Part shown: in pieces, positions 10,124 through 23,998 of the stretch
How the letters are laid out: the number at the start of each line of letters is the position of its first letter
Position numbering within the stretch: the stretch's first letter is position 1
Assembly: GCA_009767595.1 (NCBI GenBank)
Contig: VSDK01017448.1
Coordinates: 345,348-409,347 of the forward strand
Origin: Symbiodinium kawagutii
Lineage: Eukaryota > Sar > Dinophyceae > Suessiales > Symbiodiniaceae
Direction of reading: 5' to 3'
DNA length: 64,000 nt
The notes under the pieces: model-generated
Databases searched by the model: none
The model's input: the letters and a program-made list of their open reading frames with translations, nothing else
Told to the model about the DNA's origin: nothing
Position numbers and translations under genes: made by a program

Positions 10124-13100
10124 CCGCAGCCTGATCCCCACGGGTTCAAGCGCTTGAAAGAAGGCGTATGAGAGCGTACTGCACCTCGTGGCGCTACGCA
10201 TGGTTAGGAGATGTTAGGAGTTGTTACGAGGGCAGTTGCATGACCAGCATCAGTAACCAGATCACATAGCCTCAGTTGCTATGCTGGTGGTTACAGAACC
10301 TCACTATACCTCACCACTCACAGCATGACAGGCTTTCTCATTTTCGTGCAATCAAGACGTCGCTAAAGAAGCCGTCGACATCCCAGTGTAACCTCCAGAG
10401 TATTCCAGAGTTAGTGCCATGGAAATTTACGGTGTGCTACTTTTCCGGTGCAAGCAAGTTAAGAAAATTTATGCACCTCAGGTTGACTTAGTGCATCCTT
10501 CAGAGTAGCAAGGTGATGCTGGAAGGTGGATGTAGATTTTGTGAGGTCAAAGCTCTCCATGCTGAGAACTCGCACTCCTCGCAAGCGTGGCCATGAGGAC
10601 CGATCCAAGGATTGGGCATCATCCAAGAAAGGGCCAACAGCATTTATCCCAATGGTCAGATATAAGGGAAGACATGGCAAATGATGTCTTCGCTATATGG
10701 ACAATAGTCTGTAGGTAGAGCAAAGAACGGGTTCATTGTGAATTCCAATGGTCAGAATTGAGCCATGCACTTGAGATTGTTTGAGATGGCTCCGCAGGAA
10801 GCATGGCGTTCTTTTCCTGTGAATCCGCGGTCTCACAAGGAGCACAGCCATTTCGCATTGGTAGACTCGTAGACATGGATCCGTGACACCCGGTCTCCCC
10901 TTTGATGACCAGATTGAGGGGCACCATAGGACACCTTGGGGCACCATGGGGCACCCCTCATGGCCAACTGCATCACGTCCAAGGAGTCAGAGCCGGGGAA
11001 GCGGCCGCAATCAACTGGTGTCGCACGTCCAGTGCAGGCCGCGACAAGAGCTGAATGATGCAGCCTGATCTTGTGAACCACTTGTGCTTCACATTTTTTC
11101 ATTGTGTTTCCCATTCCTTCAGCATTTTCCGGGAAGAAGAGTGAAGAAGAAGTTGGTAAGGTGAGGTGTGAAGAGACCGCAAGAGACCGGTATGCTGGGG
11201 AAAAGTGATGCAATCGGATGACTTCAGCTCACGGTTTAAGCTTGACACAAGTCTGAAGCCTTTTGGCTGGCAGGTAGACACAAGGTCCAGGTTGACATGC
11301 CGCAAGCAGGTGGGGGCCTAGCGTGGTCTCACACCAAACTCGGGTCCTTGAAGAGAACTTACTCATTTCATCTCGTTTCTTCGCTCGGAGTGCAAAACCA
11401 AAACTTGGAGAATCCATGGATCTCTATAGGGTCGATGAATTGGCATCCAAGAGGCAGAAGGAGAAAATAGGTGAAAGATGAAGGGAGACAACTCATAACA
11501 TTTGTAGTTTTTGCAAAGCATTTTGAAGCACACAGCTGCAGAGGTAATATAGCATATATATGCTACGGAATTGGGTCAGTATGGATGATTTGGAGGGATG
11601 TTATACATGTTTAGATTTGCAGATTGGAACGGGGTAGGGATAGCCAGAGGTCCAGGGTAGTCGCAGCTTTGCTACGCCGGCATGAAGCATGCAACGACTG
11701 TTGACGCCCTGTTTTGGCCCAAAAGGATCCAAAGGGTTTCCATTTCCGAAGCCTTTCAGTTCGGAACCTGCCAAGTGTGAGCCTTCAAGCCTCGTTGAGT
11801 CCTTAGGTTGGTCAGTATGTTTGGACGATTTCGGACTGAATGGACCCCATCAGACCTTCTCTCGGTTCAGATTGTAACCATTCAGTGTGCCAGATTCCAC
11901 GAGCTGCTCATGCCTTGTCATTTTTTGACCATCCTTCACTTGAGGCATTTTGGGGCGGGAGCTTTTACAGTCGACTCCCGCTTTTGAAGACTTGACACTT
12001 GCAGTATTCAGCAATTTGGTGCCTTTGGACCAAAAACTATCATAAAATTAAATGCGTTATGAGTTTTGATTAGGATATACTACTAGATGTTATTAAATCA
12101 TGTCTCAGCTGGGTAGGCTTACTGTAGCTGGAGAGCATATTCACGTACCATGAATATGCAACGCATTGGAATGCAAGTCATGTCAGGTCACATATAGGGC
12201 ACATAGCATGGCCGAAAACGCATAAGTAACGATGTAAATGCCGCAGTCATCGGAATGTGAAATAGTGCCCCATGGCTACCCTTTGGCGCTGTATATGTAC
12301 AACATAGATCAACGTGGTAGAAGTGACTGTCACGCCATGAAGCGTTTTGTAAACAAGCTAGTTCAAGACAATTCAGCCGATGCCTGAAGTAGATACACAA
12401 CCTGCACTATCTCAGTTGTTACCGTTGTTACCGCACGTATCATTGTCGGATAGGGCGTTGGCTTCACGTTGTAGGTACCAATGCATTGCATTCTGCTGTC
12501 ATTGCAGTTTTGCAGCTAAGCATAGCTCAGCATATCCGCAAGACATGGCATTTGCACGGCCTCGCCACTGAAATTGCCTTATGTTTTCTTGGGTATTGAT
12601 GTGACATTAGTATATATTAGATTACAATAATATGTTTACTCAATAATGTTTTTAAGACCATCTCATGCATATATTTATATATATATACATATGTCAAAAT
12701 GTGTGAGCGTACAAACGTTGTAAATATAATATATCTAATTACATATCTTCGTACAATATCTTTTCATGCATATGTATTTAGTATTTAGTTGATTTGTGTG
12801 TGTGTGACTTGTATTGGGTTGCCTTGCATTGTCGCGTCATGTGCTGCCGAGTGCTACATCCTGTTGCTTTGCATAATGCTGTGCCGATATGCTGTGCTGC
12901 TGCTGCTGTACAATGCCAACTCATTGTGTTTTGGCAAATGGTATTATAAAACCTAGTAAAAACCAGAGGAGAAACATATAAAAACATAAAGAATCCATAC
13001 ATCATGGTATTCTGATCTTGGCCTCGTCTTCATGTTTTGGCTGTTTTGGCTCGTCTCGTTTTGTCTCCTCTTGTCAAGTATGGTCTTGTGAGGTGCTGTG

Positions 13101-13456
13101 TTGCATCATGTTGCGTTATCAAAGCATTCCGTTTTGCTGCATATTTTTTACAAGTCTGTGATATCACATTGATTTGCATCGGATTGGGCCCAAGGACACG
13201 GAAGGACCTTCAAGGACTCCGGGATGGCATGACTGCAGAGTTTCTCCCTCTTCTCTTGGTCTATCTCTTGGTCTATCTCTTGGTCTTTCCATGTCTTTGC
13301 ATCCTGTTTTCTTTTGGATCTCGATTTCACACACGTAGTACATACGGAGTGCCATAGCTGCTTTGGATGGGATGTCAGGAGAAATGTCTCGCGCAGCTGA
13401 CCTGATGAGGTACAACACCCTGCTAGGCTCGGAACTTTGTCCACCTCAAAGTGTTG
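10124..13456. other. Long stretch without a recognised gene
   Basis: No exon with a family motif was found on either strand. It contains AT-rich microsatellite patches near 12660-12760. Confidence 0.4.
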
Positions 13457-13573
13457 CAAGGTGGATGCCAGGTGAATGAAAGGTGAGTGCAAGGTGAATG
13501 CAAGGTGGATGAAAGGTGAATGAAAGGTGGATGAAAGGTGAATGCAAGGTGAATGCAAGGTGAATGCAAGGTG
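13457..13573. repeat. 10-bp minisatellite (AAGGTGRATG)
   Basis: About eleven imperfect copies of a decamer alternating CAAGGTGAAT and GAAAGGTGGA. The minus-strand frame encoding HSPFIHLAST-like repeats is a by-product of it. Confidence 0.9.
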
Positions 13574-13622
13574 TCATGATGTGTGATGTCATGATGTTAG
13601 ATTTTCATAATTCAAAAAGTTC

Positions 13623-13817
13623 TTGGACGATCACTATGCATTCCCTTTAGATTCTGATGCTGAGATTCTGTTCTGCACGCGAGGAGTAAAGGGAATCAAT
13701 GTCCGCAACACTTTTATCGAGCTTGAGGCAGCGACAAAAAAGAAACTCTGTGCAGTCACAATCTGCGGTAACCTTGGGCATCGATGTGAGCATTTCGGTG
13801 TTATGGGGTACCCGTAA
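13623..13817 (+). CDS. Candidate exon, unknown
   Basis: Protein-like frame reading DSDAEILFCTRGVKGINVRN followed by TFIELEAATKKKLC. A second protein-like stretch, EEEDGYGDFDGRTGFGRQ, lies at about 13850-13910 in another frame and may be the next exon. No family was recognised and the junctions were not resolved. Confidence 0.3.
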   Translation: MDDHYAFPLDSDAEILFCTRGVKGINVRNTFIELEAATKKKLCAVTICGNLGHRCEHFGVMGYP

Positions 13818-15626
13818 CCTGAAAACGCCAAACATGCACAGTGAAAGTCACAGCTACGAGGAAGAAGATGGCTACGGAGACTTTGATGGACGTACTGGAT
13901 TTGGTCGTCAGGCAGCGCTTCAATTCTTTGATTCTACTTATGTACTTCTTGGATCATTTGTATATCATTTGTGCACATCTTGGCAAACCTCAAGTTTGCC
14001 AAGGGTCATTGCCATCCCTATAACCATCCCTCAGTTTCTCCTGGAAAGGCCTCCGAACCAGCAAAGCCGAGCAGCTGGAATCGCCAAGTTTCAGCACGAA
14101 TCTAAGTTTCATACCTCGAAGAAACAGCACTGCAATATGTCGAAGTTCGTGTTGAAAATGCGTGCGGTACAGTGCAGAGTTGCAGAGAGGAGCATATTTC
14201 TGGATAATTCTGGATATAGCATGATGTCTGGATAAAGGACGGCAGAACAAAAGTTCAGGAAGAAAAGACGCTGCCAGCTGCACAAATTTGCTTGTGCCAA
14301 GGAACAGACCACCGCCATGACCGTCATGACCGCTGAGGGCACTGAGGCAACTGCCAAAGTTGTAGATTTGAAAAAACAATGTTCAACAGAGAGAAGAATG
14401 AAAGATGATGAAAGGTGGACTGAGATGGACTCCTGGGATGTGGGTCTCCGGTTGTCTCCTGGGCCTACAGCACCGGAGCCATATTGAGGATTCTACCGTT
14501 GATGTGGAAGACTCGATGCACCTTTCGCCTTCGGACTTTCCAATGCAAGGCCCATGTCGGAGAACTTGCTTCGAGTTCCAAGGATTTCGTGTTGGAGCTT
14601 TTGAGACAAGGGAAACTGCACGTGCCAGGACACGTGCCGGGAGAGGTGCTTGCACAGGCGTCCAGGATGCCATCAAGCTTGGCTCTTATCACAGGGGCTC
14701 CGTTCAGTGTCTGAAAAGTTCTGAAGCCGATGTCAGGATTGACTTCCAAAACCTTCCCCCAGCCAGATCCAATCAGATCCAATGTGAGCACGTTTGCTCA
14801 GGTGAGGTTGCTTTCTTAGATGCCATCAAGGTCCGAAAATGCCAAAAGATGCCAACTGGAATCAACTGGAATCAACTGGCAAATCAACTTATATAGTCGT
14901 ATATAGTCGCGGCTGGGCTTGTCCGCGCAGGCAGTAAATCAAGCCGTGACCAACATGACGCAGATGACGCAGGGCGCAGCAATGACCAACAGCATGTCGG
15001 CACCCCAATTTGTATCGCCTATGAGAGGCCGCGAAAGTGGTTAGGTTGACTACAATCGATGGTTGGCCCATGAGGATGGTTACATGATGACATTATCACA
15101 CTAATCATGCGACAATGACATCCATAGTAGTTATAGTATTGAGGCACTGCGTTCGCTCTTGAATTATGAGATGTTTGACTTGCCATACTATCCCCCACCC
15201 GATTAAACCGATGTTCGCACTAGGGAGTTTTTTGACTATTTGCCCGCGGCTGTCCATTGACGGGGTATCGTGCCGGTATTCCAAGCGAAGACTTCTTTAC
15301 ACACAAGCACATTGAAATACTGTATCTTTCTGAAAGTACGCAATGCTATAATCCAGCGATATCTAATGATGTACGAATTGAATATGAAGGACCTGTGGTT
15401 CATTGTTCCACTAAATGTATCTAAATGTTCCACTCATCCTGGTGAAGATTTCCCAGCCATGTGGTGACTCGAGGCCCGTGAATCCACCTAAACCTCAACT
15501 TCGCTTTTGCCCAAGCTGTGGCGCCAAGGCTGGGTTTGGTTGTACAATGAGATGTTCGTTTTTTCCAGTGAAATCAAGGCTATAAATCGGTATAAATCGG
15601 TTCGGTTGTACAATGAACTCATTTAG
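13818..15626. other. No gene assigned; ambiguous open frames at 14400-14890
   Basis: Around 14400-14890 both strands carry protein-like frames (for example + ELASSSKDFVLELLRQGKLH and - VLEVNPDIGFRTFQTLNGAP). I could not decide which, if any, is coded. Confidence 0.3.
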
Positions 15627-15745
15627 GGACTGGTGGATTCTGCCGCTTTCAGTGTCAGAAAGTTTGTTGAAGATACGGAGCGCTGTCGGTCCTGTGCATT
15701 TCTGTTTTGCGTGAAGGATGGTGCCACGCAATGTCATGGCCATAA
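15627..15745 (+). CDS. Candidate Cys-rich exon, unknown
   Basis: Immediately after an ATTTAG acceptor followed by GG, the frame reads GLVDSAAFSVRKFVEDTERC then RSCAFLFCVKDGATQCHGHK. The C-x-x-C and C-x-H spacing suggests a metal-binding or disulfide segment. The AG|G context matches the confident exons of this window. The minus-strand frame over the same bases is judged less likely. Confidence 0.35.
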
Positions 15746-16047
15746 AATGGCATAAATCTTCATGGGAAGATGGTGACCAATTGAGCCAAGCTCGTTTTTG
15801 CGGCAGGTTCTGAGCCAAGCTCACCGTTTCTGCGCTTACTGTTGGAAGCCAAGACTGGACCATGGTGAGACATGGTGACACCATGGCCGCAATTCAGCGC
15901 ATCGATTCCAAGGTTGCTTCCCTTTCAGCCAGCTGCAAGACGAGACTCTCCCAACACCAGCCCAGCAAGCACCTCTGCTGTCCTCCTCGCCTATGCCGAG
16001 CTACTCAGCTGCACTAACTTGGAAAGGCTGGATCTTCGCAGAATGTA

Positions 16048-16275
16048 TTGAGGGTCAGCAGCGATGATGGCTTTGTAGCCTGCGTCGCTGGTTTTTACTT
16101 ATCCACATGCCCTGAATGGTGCTCCTTGTCAGGCTCCATGGGTGCCGTCGAACAAGCATTGCTGGCCAACATGCAGGCTGGATCCGGGATTTCGTATCAG
16201 ATGTTGCTCTCCTTTGTGGGTTACCCCTGCATGCTTTCCTTTGCGAAGCAACTATCTAGCCTGTACCAAATATGA
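16048..16275 (+). CDS. Candidate exon, unknown
   Basis: Frame with SGSMGAVEQALLANMQAGSG and ISYQMLLSFVGYPCMLSFAK, protein-like and mildly hydrophobic. No family was recognised. Confidence 0.2.
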   Translation: MRVSSDDGFVACVAGFYLSTCPEWCSLSGSMGAVEQALLANMQAGSGISYQMLLSFVGYPCMLSFAKQLSSLYQI

Positions 16276-16589
16276 AGCGTTTGCGGACTGTTTTGTTGGT
16301 GCAATGAAGTGCAATTTTTATGCCGTTGGCAGTATAGGTCAACTGCCATTGTGAATCCAGATGATCCAGTCAACCCGGCAAACTCACAAGTGTTGGCCTC
16401 ATTCAGGATCACCTTTTTGATTTGCAGGTTTGTTAGGGGCACGCTTTCTTACAACTTGCTATGGGACGATCTGATATATAAACTACAAATGATGAATGAT
16501 GATACTTAATGATGGCTCATGATAAATGATGATAGACGCACAAGGATGCTCTAGGTAGATGGACAAATCCGGAGAGAATGAGAGAAAAA

Positions 16590-16665
16590 GCACAAAGGCG
16601 ATGGATGAATGAATGAATGAATGAATGCATGAATGCATGAATGCATGAATGCATGAATGAAGGAC
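16590..16665. repeat. ATGA / TGCATGAA microsatellite
   Basis: Four or five GAATGAAT units grade into four GCATGAAT units. Confidence 0.9.
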
Positions 16666-18915
16666 AATGATGGCATAAATGAAAATCTACGATGGGTAGA
16701 TGCATTAGATTAAATGTAAATTAAATGGTAGGCAGATACAGAGGTAGACTAATTGATTGGCTTGGATTAAGTGATTAGGTAGACTAAAAGGGGTGCAAAC
16801 TTTTGATGATGGGTGGATAGATGTTTTTTTCAAAAGACACAAATGCCCCACAGTCATAGAATGACATAGGTCAAGAATCAATAGAATTCAATAGAAAGAG
16901 AGAGACAGACGGAAAGATAGATAGAGGAGAGAAAAAGAAAGAGGGACATGGAATGATGAGAAAGAGAAGAGGAAAAAGCAATGAAGAGACAGACGCAGAG
17001 AGAGAGGAAAAACCAAAAGTAAAACTCAAAGAATCCGAAATAAGTAGGGATTAAGTATATAGTATATAGTACGTAGGGATTGCCAGAGGGAGAGGAAGCT
17101 TGGGGTGTAGCATCGACCAGATCTCAGCCTCCAGGGCCGAGCAGAAGTGGAACCAGTGGACTCAACACGCCTTCAACTGCCCGAGTCGGCTCCATTTGGC
17201 TCAGGCTGCAACTCCAATGCCCTCACAGCCTGTGATGCCAGGGAAGGTCCAGAAAAACAACAAGGAGCAGCACACAGGGAGACATAGGAAGACTTCATGA
17301 GTACTCTGGATATCTCCAGCTATCTCCTGGCAGAGTCACAGTTCAGCCTGATTTAGCTGTTTGTGTGGATTGAGATGTTTGATGTGGGGCATTGTGGGGC
17401 AGAGCGCCACTGGAAGGCAAACAAGGCTGTGGACTTTGACAACGTGCCGATCTCAGAATTCTTGAAATTCAGAGCTGGACTAAGGCAGTCTCGACCGAAG
17501 CCGCTTGCACAACACAACTTGGCCAGCAGATGCGAACCTCTTGCCACTGGTCCGAGGGCAACTTGCTGAACAATTTGCGTCATTTCCGTATCTGGGCTTT
17601 TGAAAGAAGACATGTGTCGCAAGACGTGCAGAAAAACTGAAGCTTCGAGAGAGACTAGAGATTGCTGTAAGGCTACATGGAGTCCAACCAGTTAGATGTT
17701 GAGCTCGCTCGCGTGCTTTGCCTCACGCACATTCGAGAGCCTTGTCCCGCACTGCTGCACCCCGCTGGTTGAACCATGTTGAACTCAGCATTTTCATTTG
17801 GACTCACCAATGGATCAGCAATCTACAATCGCAAAGCAGGAGAACAAGCATCAAACAGCCGGCCAAACCGACATAACAAGCCTCTTGCAGAGGGTCAGCT
17901 GAAAGGCATTCAGGATTCCAGAGGTGCAAAGTTCCAAGCTTTCAGGCCTCAAGTCATCCAACTCCGCTGAAGCAAGACATGTAATCACCAATTCGCAAGC
18001 TCAAAAGAGAAGTGGAAACATTGGACGATCAAAGTCCGCAAGACTCACAGCTGCTCCCAAGGATTCGATCCAGGTTGGTGCCTAGGAGCGGGTGATGCTG
18101 GGTGTAGTTGCAACATGTGGGACATATTGGGGTATGGATTGGCATGGTGTAGGAATCCAATGGAGGACATTTTGCGCTGCCATTGCTGCCGCAGGAGCCA
18201 ACTTTTGAGAAGCGAACGGCCGTTCGCACGATCTGATTCCAGTCTGACTTGAATAATCCTGAATAATTAGCAAGGTCTCTGGACGCAAAGTTTGCATCAT
18301 GATTTGGGCCACGAGTTGTCACCATGGGAGTTGTCACAACGGGAGTTCTTTGCTTTCAGAGGGACCATTGCAGCAGAAGAGAGCTGCAAAGTCAAAATGG
18401 TGCTTTGCAAAAGAGGTTCCATTTTTTGAAGCGCCCAGCGCAGAGCCATCCAGCAAGACATGCGCACCGACTTTCAAAGTTTCAAGTTTCATGGCCGCCT
18501 GCCATTCGACGAATTGGCACGAGTGGCTTAGCCCGAATTTGGCCTTGAACAGGCTTCAAGCTGATCTGAAAACTTCGGCAGGTATTGCCTTTTGGGTACG
18601 CATGTTCCGGCCACGGGTCGGATTTAGATTGGTAACATGATAACGTGATTACATAACTATGCACACTGCTCATGATAAATCAAGATTTATCAAGTTTTGT
18701 CCATAACCATGCATCATTCTCAGATGAATTTCATGGGATCGTCATGCGTTCTCAGCGACAAGCAATGTGGCCCGATGCGAAGGGACAGGTCAGCAACATG
18801 GACTTCTGGGCTTCTCGCAATTGCACCTCTGAGCCCTGGGATGCCCTGGGATTCGTGACACCAGAATAGAGCGTGACCTATCCATTCAATGCATGGGATT
18901 TTGTTGTTTGCTTTT
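16666..18915. other. No gene assigned; scattered candidate exons
   Basis: Protein-like + strand pieces occur at about 17120-17290 (QAATPMPSQPVMPGKVQKNN), 17430-17540 (ISEFLKFRAGLRQSRPKP), 17780-17960 (SAFSFGLTNGSAIYNRKAGE) and 18360-18490. None has a known motif. Confidence 0.25.
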
Positions 18916-18919
18916 AGCA

Positions 18920-19070
18920 GTTTTATATATATATATATATATATATATTTGATTCTATTTGTTTATTTAAGTGTATCTCTCTTTCTCTATGTATAAATAG
19001 ATTTATATATATATATATCTACTGTATCTATCTACCTATCTATCTATTTGTTTATTTAAGTATGTGTTTA
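18920..19070. repeat. AT and TATC microsatellites
   Basis: Two TA runs separated by TCTC-rich sequence, followed by CTATCTATCTATC. Confidence 0.9.
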
Positions 19071-22000
19071 TACTCTTTAGTGTCAAAATCATTTGAGAGA
19101 TCTCCATAGCCAGGCTTTTCTCCAGGCCGATCTTCGCCACGAGGTGAAGTCCCAGGAAGCAGAGGAATGCGAAAGGACAGCAAGCTCAGCGCCCAGGGCA
19201 AAAGGAGAGAGCCAGCTGCGAGCTGCTCACAGGAACTCCTTGTTGAGATTTGTGCTTCAGAACCTGTCCCTAGCATTCCTAGCCTTCCCTAGCCACCAAG
19301 ACCAACCTATGTCAAGCCGATGTCAAACCTTCAAGACCGCAGATGCACCAAGTTTGGCCTGTGCAAGGTGGCAGTTGAAAGGCCAGCAAAATTGGCCGTG
19401 GCAATGCTCTCGCAGAAGAGTGACAAGCAGCGGCTTGCACCAAAATCTTATTAAGAGAACAAGATTGATGCGTGTAAGAGCTTTCCTTATTCTTGCGCAT
19501 TCCGCAAGACATTGCGACAAGCTGTCATTTATGGTGCTGCCGCAGTGACGACCCCTTTTCTCACAGCAATGCGCTGCCAAAAGCTACTACCACCTACAAG
19601 TCGCTATCATTTACCGCCCTTGTCCAATGCCAAGGGCGATTCCCAAGACTCAGATCGAGGAAGACAAGAAGGCCAGGACTTTTTCCAGAAATGGATACAT
19701 TGACTAGCAAGTATTTCAGTATTTCTATGCAAGGCATTTTGAAAGAATTGAAAACATTCTAATATATTCTAATACAAAAGGATGTGTAATATTTTGCATT
19801 TGAAAAATAAAATTTGAAACTCGGATGGGATTTTTGAGTGGTAGTTGAATGCTGCAGATGGTTGAGACATGGATTTCGGCGTGTTGGAGACTCCAACGGA
19901 GCAGGATTTCTTGTGACCACTTGTGATTTTCACGACCCCTGTGGCTTTAGCCATGCGCTTGTGATGCGAGCATTCGCAGCCACCCTTCATGCAAAGAATT
20001 GTCATGCACACGTATCAGCACATCAGTCACATTACATCAGAAGTGAGCTCAATCATGAACCTGGCAGAACATTGAACAGGCACATCCTGTCCAGCAGAAG
20101 GCAATGACGACAGAGGCTTGATCGATTTGATGATGACTTGCAGAGATTTCAAAATGACTTTATGACCTTGGTGGACGTATTGGAATGAGAGTCAGCAAGT
20201 ACCTTCACACCTTGCGCCCAGCAGCAAGCTGACGAATGCCACCAGCACCAACAAAACCCTGACCGTTATCGAGCTGTCCTGCCTGTACTTTGCATTCAGT
20301 TCATTCAAGCATTCGTCCCTCCTTGCTCAGGAGAGATCTCTGGTTTGTAGTGGGGCACATGACATGTGTCGTGGTTTTGCAATGTTTTACGATGCTTCAG
20401 GCCAGCAAAGTGAGCACGAAGGAAGCCCAGAAAACCAACGTGCCAGAACCAAATTGGGAGCGGTGGTCATGATCAGCCATGCAAAGGACCATGAAACCCA
20501 TGGATTTGAGATAATTTTTACAGACAACATGACAGTACTCAACTCTAGGGAGCATAGATGGGTCAGGGGCCGGTAGACCTGATGGTGATGGAGAGAACGA
20601 GGGAGAGATAGAGATAGAGAGGGATAGAGAGCGCAGATATGTGTACAAGCCAAGTTGGAACAAGTTTGGACCTCTTGCAATGCAGAGAGCACTGAAGGGT
20701 GCAAGAGTGGAGGAGGTACAAGGGTGGAAGGTAAAGATTAGATAAGATACTGCTATGTAATTTGGGCTGCCAGGTTCGGGCCAAGAGAGGCTCAAACCAT
20801 CTTTCAGATTTTTTTAATCGCTTCTTGATTTGGGCTAAATGGCAGGCAGGCTGGGCAAACCCTCTCAGAGGCAGTGTAAAATCGTGGAAAGAAATCAAAA
20901 ATAGAATCCGATGCCTTCAGATTAGAACCTGTGTGCGTCCAACATATGGTCCACAGAACGTATGGATGTTGAATGGCGAAGAACCACACAGCAAATTCTG
21001 CGGTCCTTCAATGTCCTTCTGAGGCACAGCGAGGTAGACTGCAGGACGACAATGTCCAGGCGAGTGCGGGAAAGTGCGGCGGAAGGTTGCAACCAAATTT
21101 CTCCAACTGCACCTTGACATCGTTTGCAATGCACATCAAGGAAATCAAGAAGGAAGAAGACCTGAATAAGATGGAATAATTTTCATGAATGATTAAGCCA
21201 ATTGTCGGAACTGCAGCCAGGCAGTACAAGTACCACTAAACACCGATTCAATGGGTCTCGAACGCACTTCCATCTCAACACAAGCAAGGAACAACATCAA
21301 TGCACAAGATTGCATAAGGATGTGCTTGCTCAGAGAATCTTAGAGGAACGGTTGCAGTTCGCTCCTCCATCGGGTAAACCATCTCCACACCACTGCAATC
21401 ACACGAGCGTGGCAAGAATTGCTCAAAGAAGTTAGGATGTTCATGGCAAAATCGCCTCACCTGCAGAGAGCATTCATAGTGTCATAATCTCATACTATAA
21501 GCCTTCAATTGCTCGATATTATGTGGCATTACTTGTTCAGTTGTTGTTTTTTTTCTGGCATGTTCGTCGGCATGCGTAAAAGAACAATGTGGTTGCAACC
21601 AAGTGCACCAGAGGAAGAGGGAGATCCTCGCCACGTAGCCGCCCGTGAATGAGCTGCTGCTCTTTGTTTGCATTGCTGGTAGCATGCATAGTCAGCGAAG
21701 GTAGTACCTGCACAAGGTACGTGCATGGCTTTGTGTCGGGGCGGATGTGTGTGCTTCTGGGAATTCCTGTTGCTCCGGGAATTGCGCTTTCACATGTCAC
21801 AGGGGTAAGCCTTGGCAAGCTCGTGTTTGCAGCTGATAGCCGAATTAAGAGGGCTGCATTCATCACTGATACGATTCTGGAAGGCTGGAATGAGTACGTA
21901 CCTGAATACCGACATTATCACAGATGGTACAATTAAACTATAGTTGTATGTTTAGCTGTTGTGCAGTTCAGAGTGCCGTTTGGAAACTGGGCTAAGCGGC

Positions 22001-23560
22001 AAACATTTACAAAAGTACAAATCTAGCACGCCGACACCTAACTTAATTAAGGTTTTGCACGGCTACCGCAGTCTGCAAGACAAACGAACATTCAGAAACA
22101 AGCTCAGAGTTCATTTCACCTCATTGCCTCTCAGTATTTCAAACTCAGTTTGTTTCTGTGTGAGTCCATCATGTTGCCTACCCATGTAGGGTCAGCATTC
22201 ATTAGATTGGCATTCACGGTAGTGTCCCACCAGGTTGTGCCAAAAGCAAAGCCTCAAACAGAAACGCGGCGGAGTTTGCTGTCTTGGTTGGCGGGAAGCT
22301 AAGCCAGGCATTGTCTTGTTCGCGTGAGATTGCACATTGACCTTGATCTAGATCTATTGAGTTCATCAGATATCTACAGCTTTTTCGGTCTAGTGTATTA
22401 GTGATTGCTGTCAGGCAATGGGATGATTGGCAACAGATCTCAGCCTAGAGCGGTTTGTCCCAATATGTCTCGCAAGGTCCCTTTTGGAGGATTTTTCCGC
22501 CAGGAGGAGGAGGAGTCCTTGGGGCATGTCTGACCTTGCACTGCGCAATGTGTTTGATGTCTTCCGACTTCTCAGCAAGAGATCTAAGAGCAGAAACTGC
22601 AGCAGAAGTGCTCTCAGACATTTGCCCAGGACTATCTGGAAGACTGCGAAGAGGCTGTGACCAGAAAACAGCATGCTAGGTCAAACACGAAGTGGACACA
22701 ACGATACATTATTAAGATCGATGTGCCTCCGAGAGGGAGGCTAATTTTGTGTTTCAGAGAGTCACTCGGTGGCTGGTGGCTTGCATGATTTTGAAAGTGT
22801 TCAAGTTGTGAAGGAAAGCATCATGGAGGATGATGAGATGGCTTGGGCCCTGGCGAATTCCCAACAGCACTTGGTGATCTAAGCAATGGTCTTGCTTCAG
22901 ATTTGCCAAGGACGAGCTGCTTCAAAGCCCACCTGAGGCTGTTGTGGGCAGGGCACAAACTAAGGCGTCCAGTGGATATGTCATACATACACTCATATTG
23001 CGTTGCATCGCATTACATCACCTTGCTTTACATACATGAATGCGCACTGGCATACGCATGTGATCATACAGGTATATCAATACGTGCCTGTGTGTATGCA
23101 TCTCCGCAATATGTAAGCCAATGATGCTAATGGTTATTGTCATGCTGATGATTGTCAAACACTTGTCGTGATACTAGTGGCCTTTGACAGGAGCAAGGGT
23201 GCTTACCACAACAGCAACAATGGTTCAACAATGTACCATGTATTGCAAGCAGGCTAACAATGCCAGTGAGTGTTTCGACATCTTGCGGATTAATCTTCGT
23301 CACTCCAATGTTACGCATGCCTCCAGTTTCGATGATCACCATCGTACAATGCCGAAGTTTTAAATGCTAAACATCGTGCAATTTCACCTGAAAACTTCCC
23401 CTTGATATCCCTTGATCTCAGTTGAAGATCACTCGCTTTGATTTCCCACCGTCGAGCCATTGGCTGCAGCCACATTGCCGCGCCTGGCGCTCTGAATTTT
23501 GAGCCCATCCGCTGCAGCCATGCTTCGACAATTCGACATTGGGGCCCCATCATGCCCCAT

Positions 23561-23607
23561 GTCATGTCCCGTGTCATGTCCCGTGTCATGTCCCGTGTCA
23601 TGTCCCC
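23561..23607. repeat. 12-bp tandem repeat (CATGTCCCGTGT)
   Basis: Nearly four copies of the dodecamer. Confidence 0.9.
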
Positions 23608-23911
23608 ATCCTTATTCAGCATGTGAGCATGTGTTTTAAGGTGCCAGGGCAGGAGAGCCCACAGTGCCAGCAAGTGGTGCCGTGACATTGAGAACTTTTG
23701 CTGAGCAATGGCGGCCATTCGAAGTGCTGCAGAGAAAGGCAACAGTATCGAGCTGCAAAAGCTTTTGAAGGCGGCATAGCCATGCATAGCCCATCTCCGA
23801 TGACAGAGATGACTTCATCATTTTGCAAAGCATTTTAAGATAATGATCTAACTCCAACTTGTTCCACTTTAGCTGAAAGATGTCCTACTGTTCTGACCCC
23901 GCATGAACGCA

Positions 23912-23998
23912 TATTCAGAGGGAGGTTTGTTCTTTGTGCAGGAGGGAGCAGGTGCGAGCTTCAAGAAGATCGATGAACAGGCCTTTCCTTTGTGTGCC
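23912..23998 (+). CDS. Candidate exon, unknown
   Basis: Short frame AYSEGGLFFVQEGAGASFKK followed by IDEQAFPLCASRD, protein-like. An opposing minus-strand frame is also open, so the strand is not certain. Confidence 0.2.

Noticed and set aside
15495..15884. 129-codon minus-strand frame
   Set aside because: The + strand frame at 15627-15745 has better protein character and an AG|G acceptor; no motif supports the minus frame.
17188..17200. Partial match to the dinoflagellate spliced leader (CATTTGGCTCAG)
   Set aside because: Too short and mismatched; no adjacent retrocopied gene.
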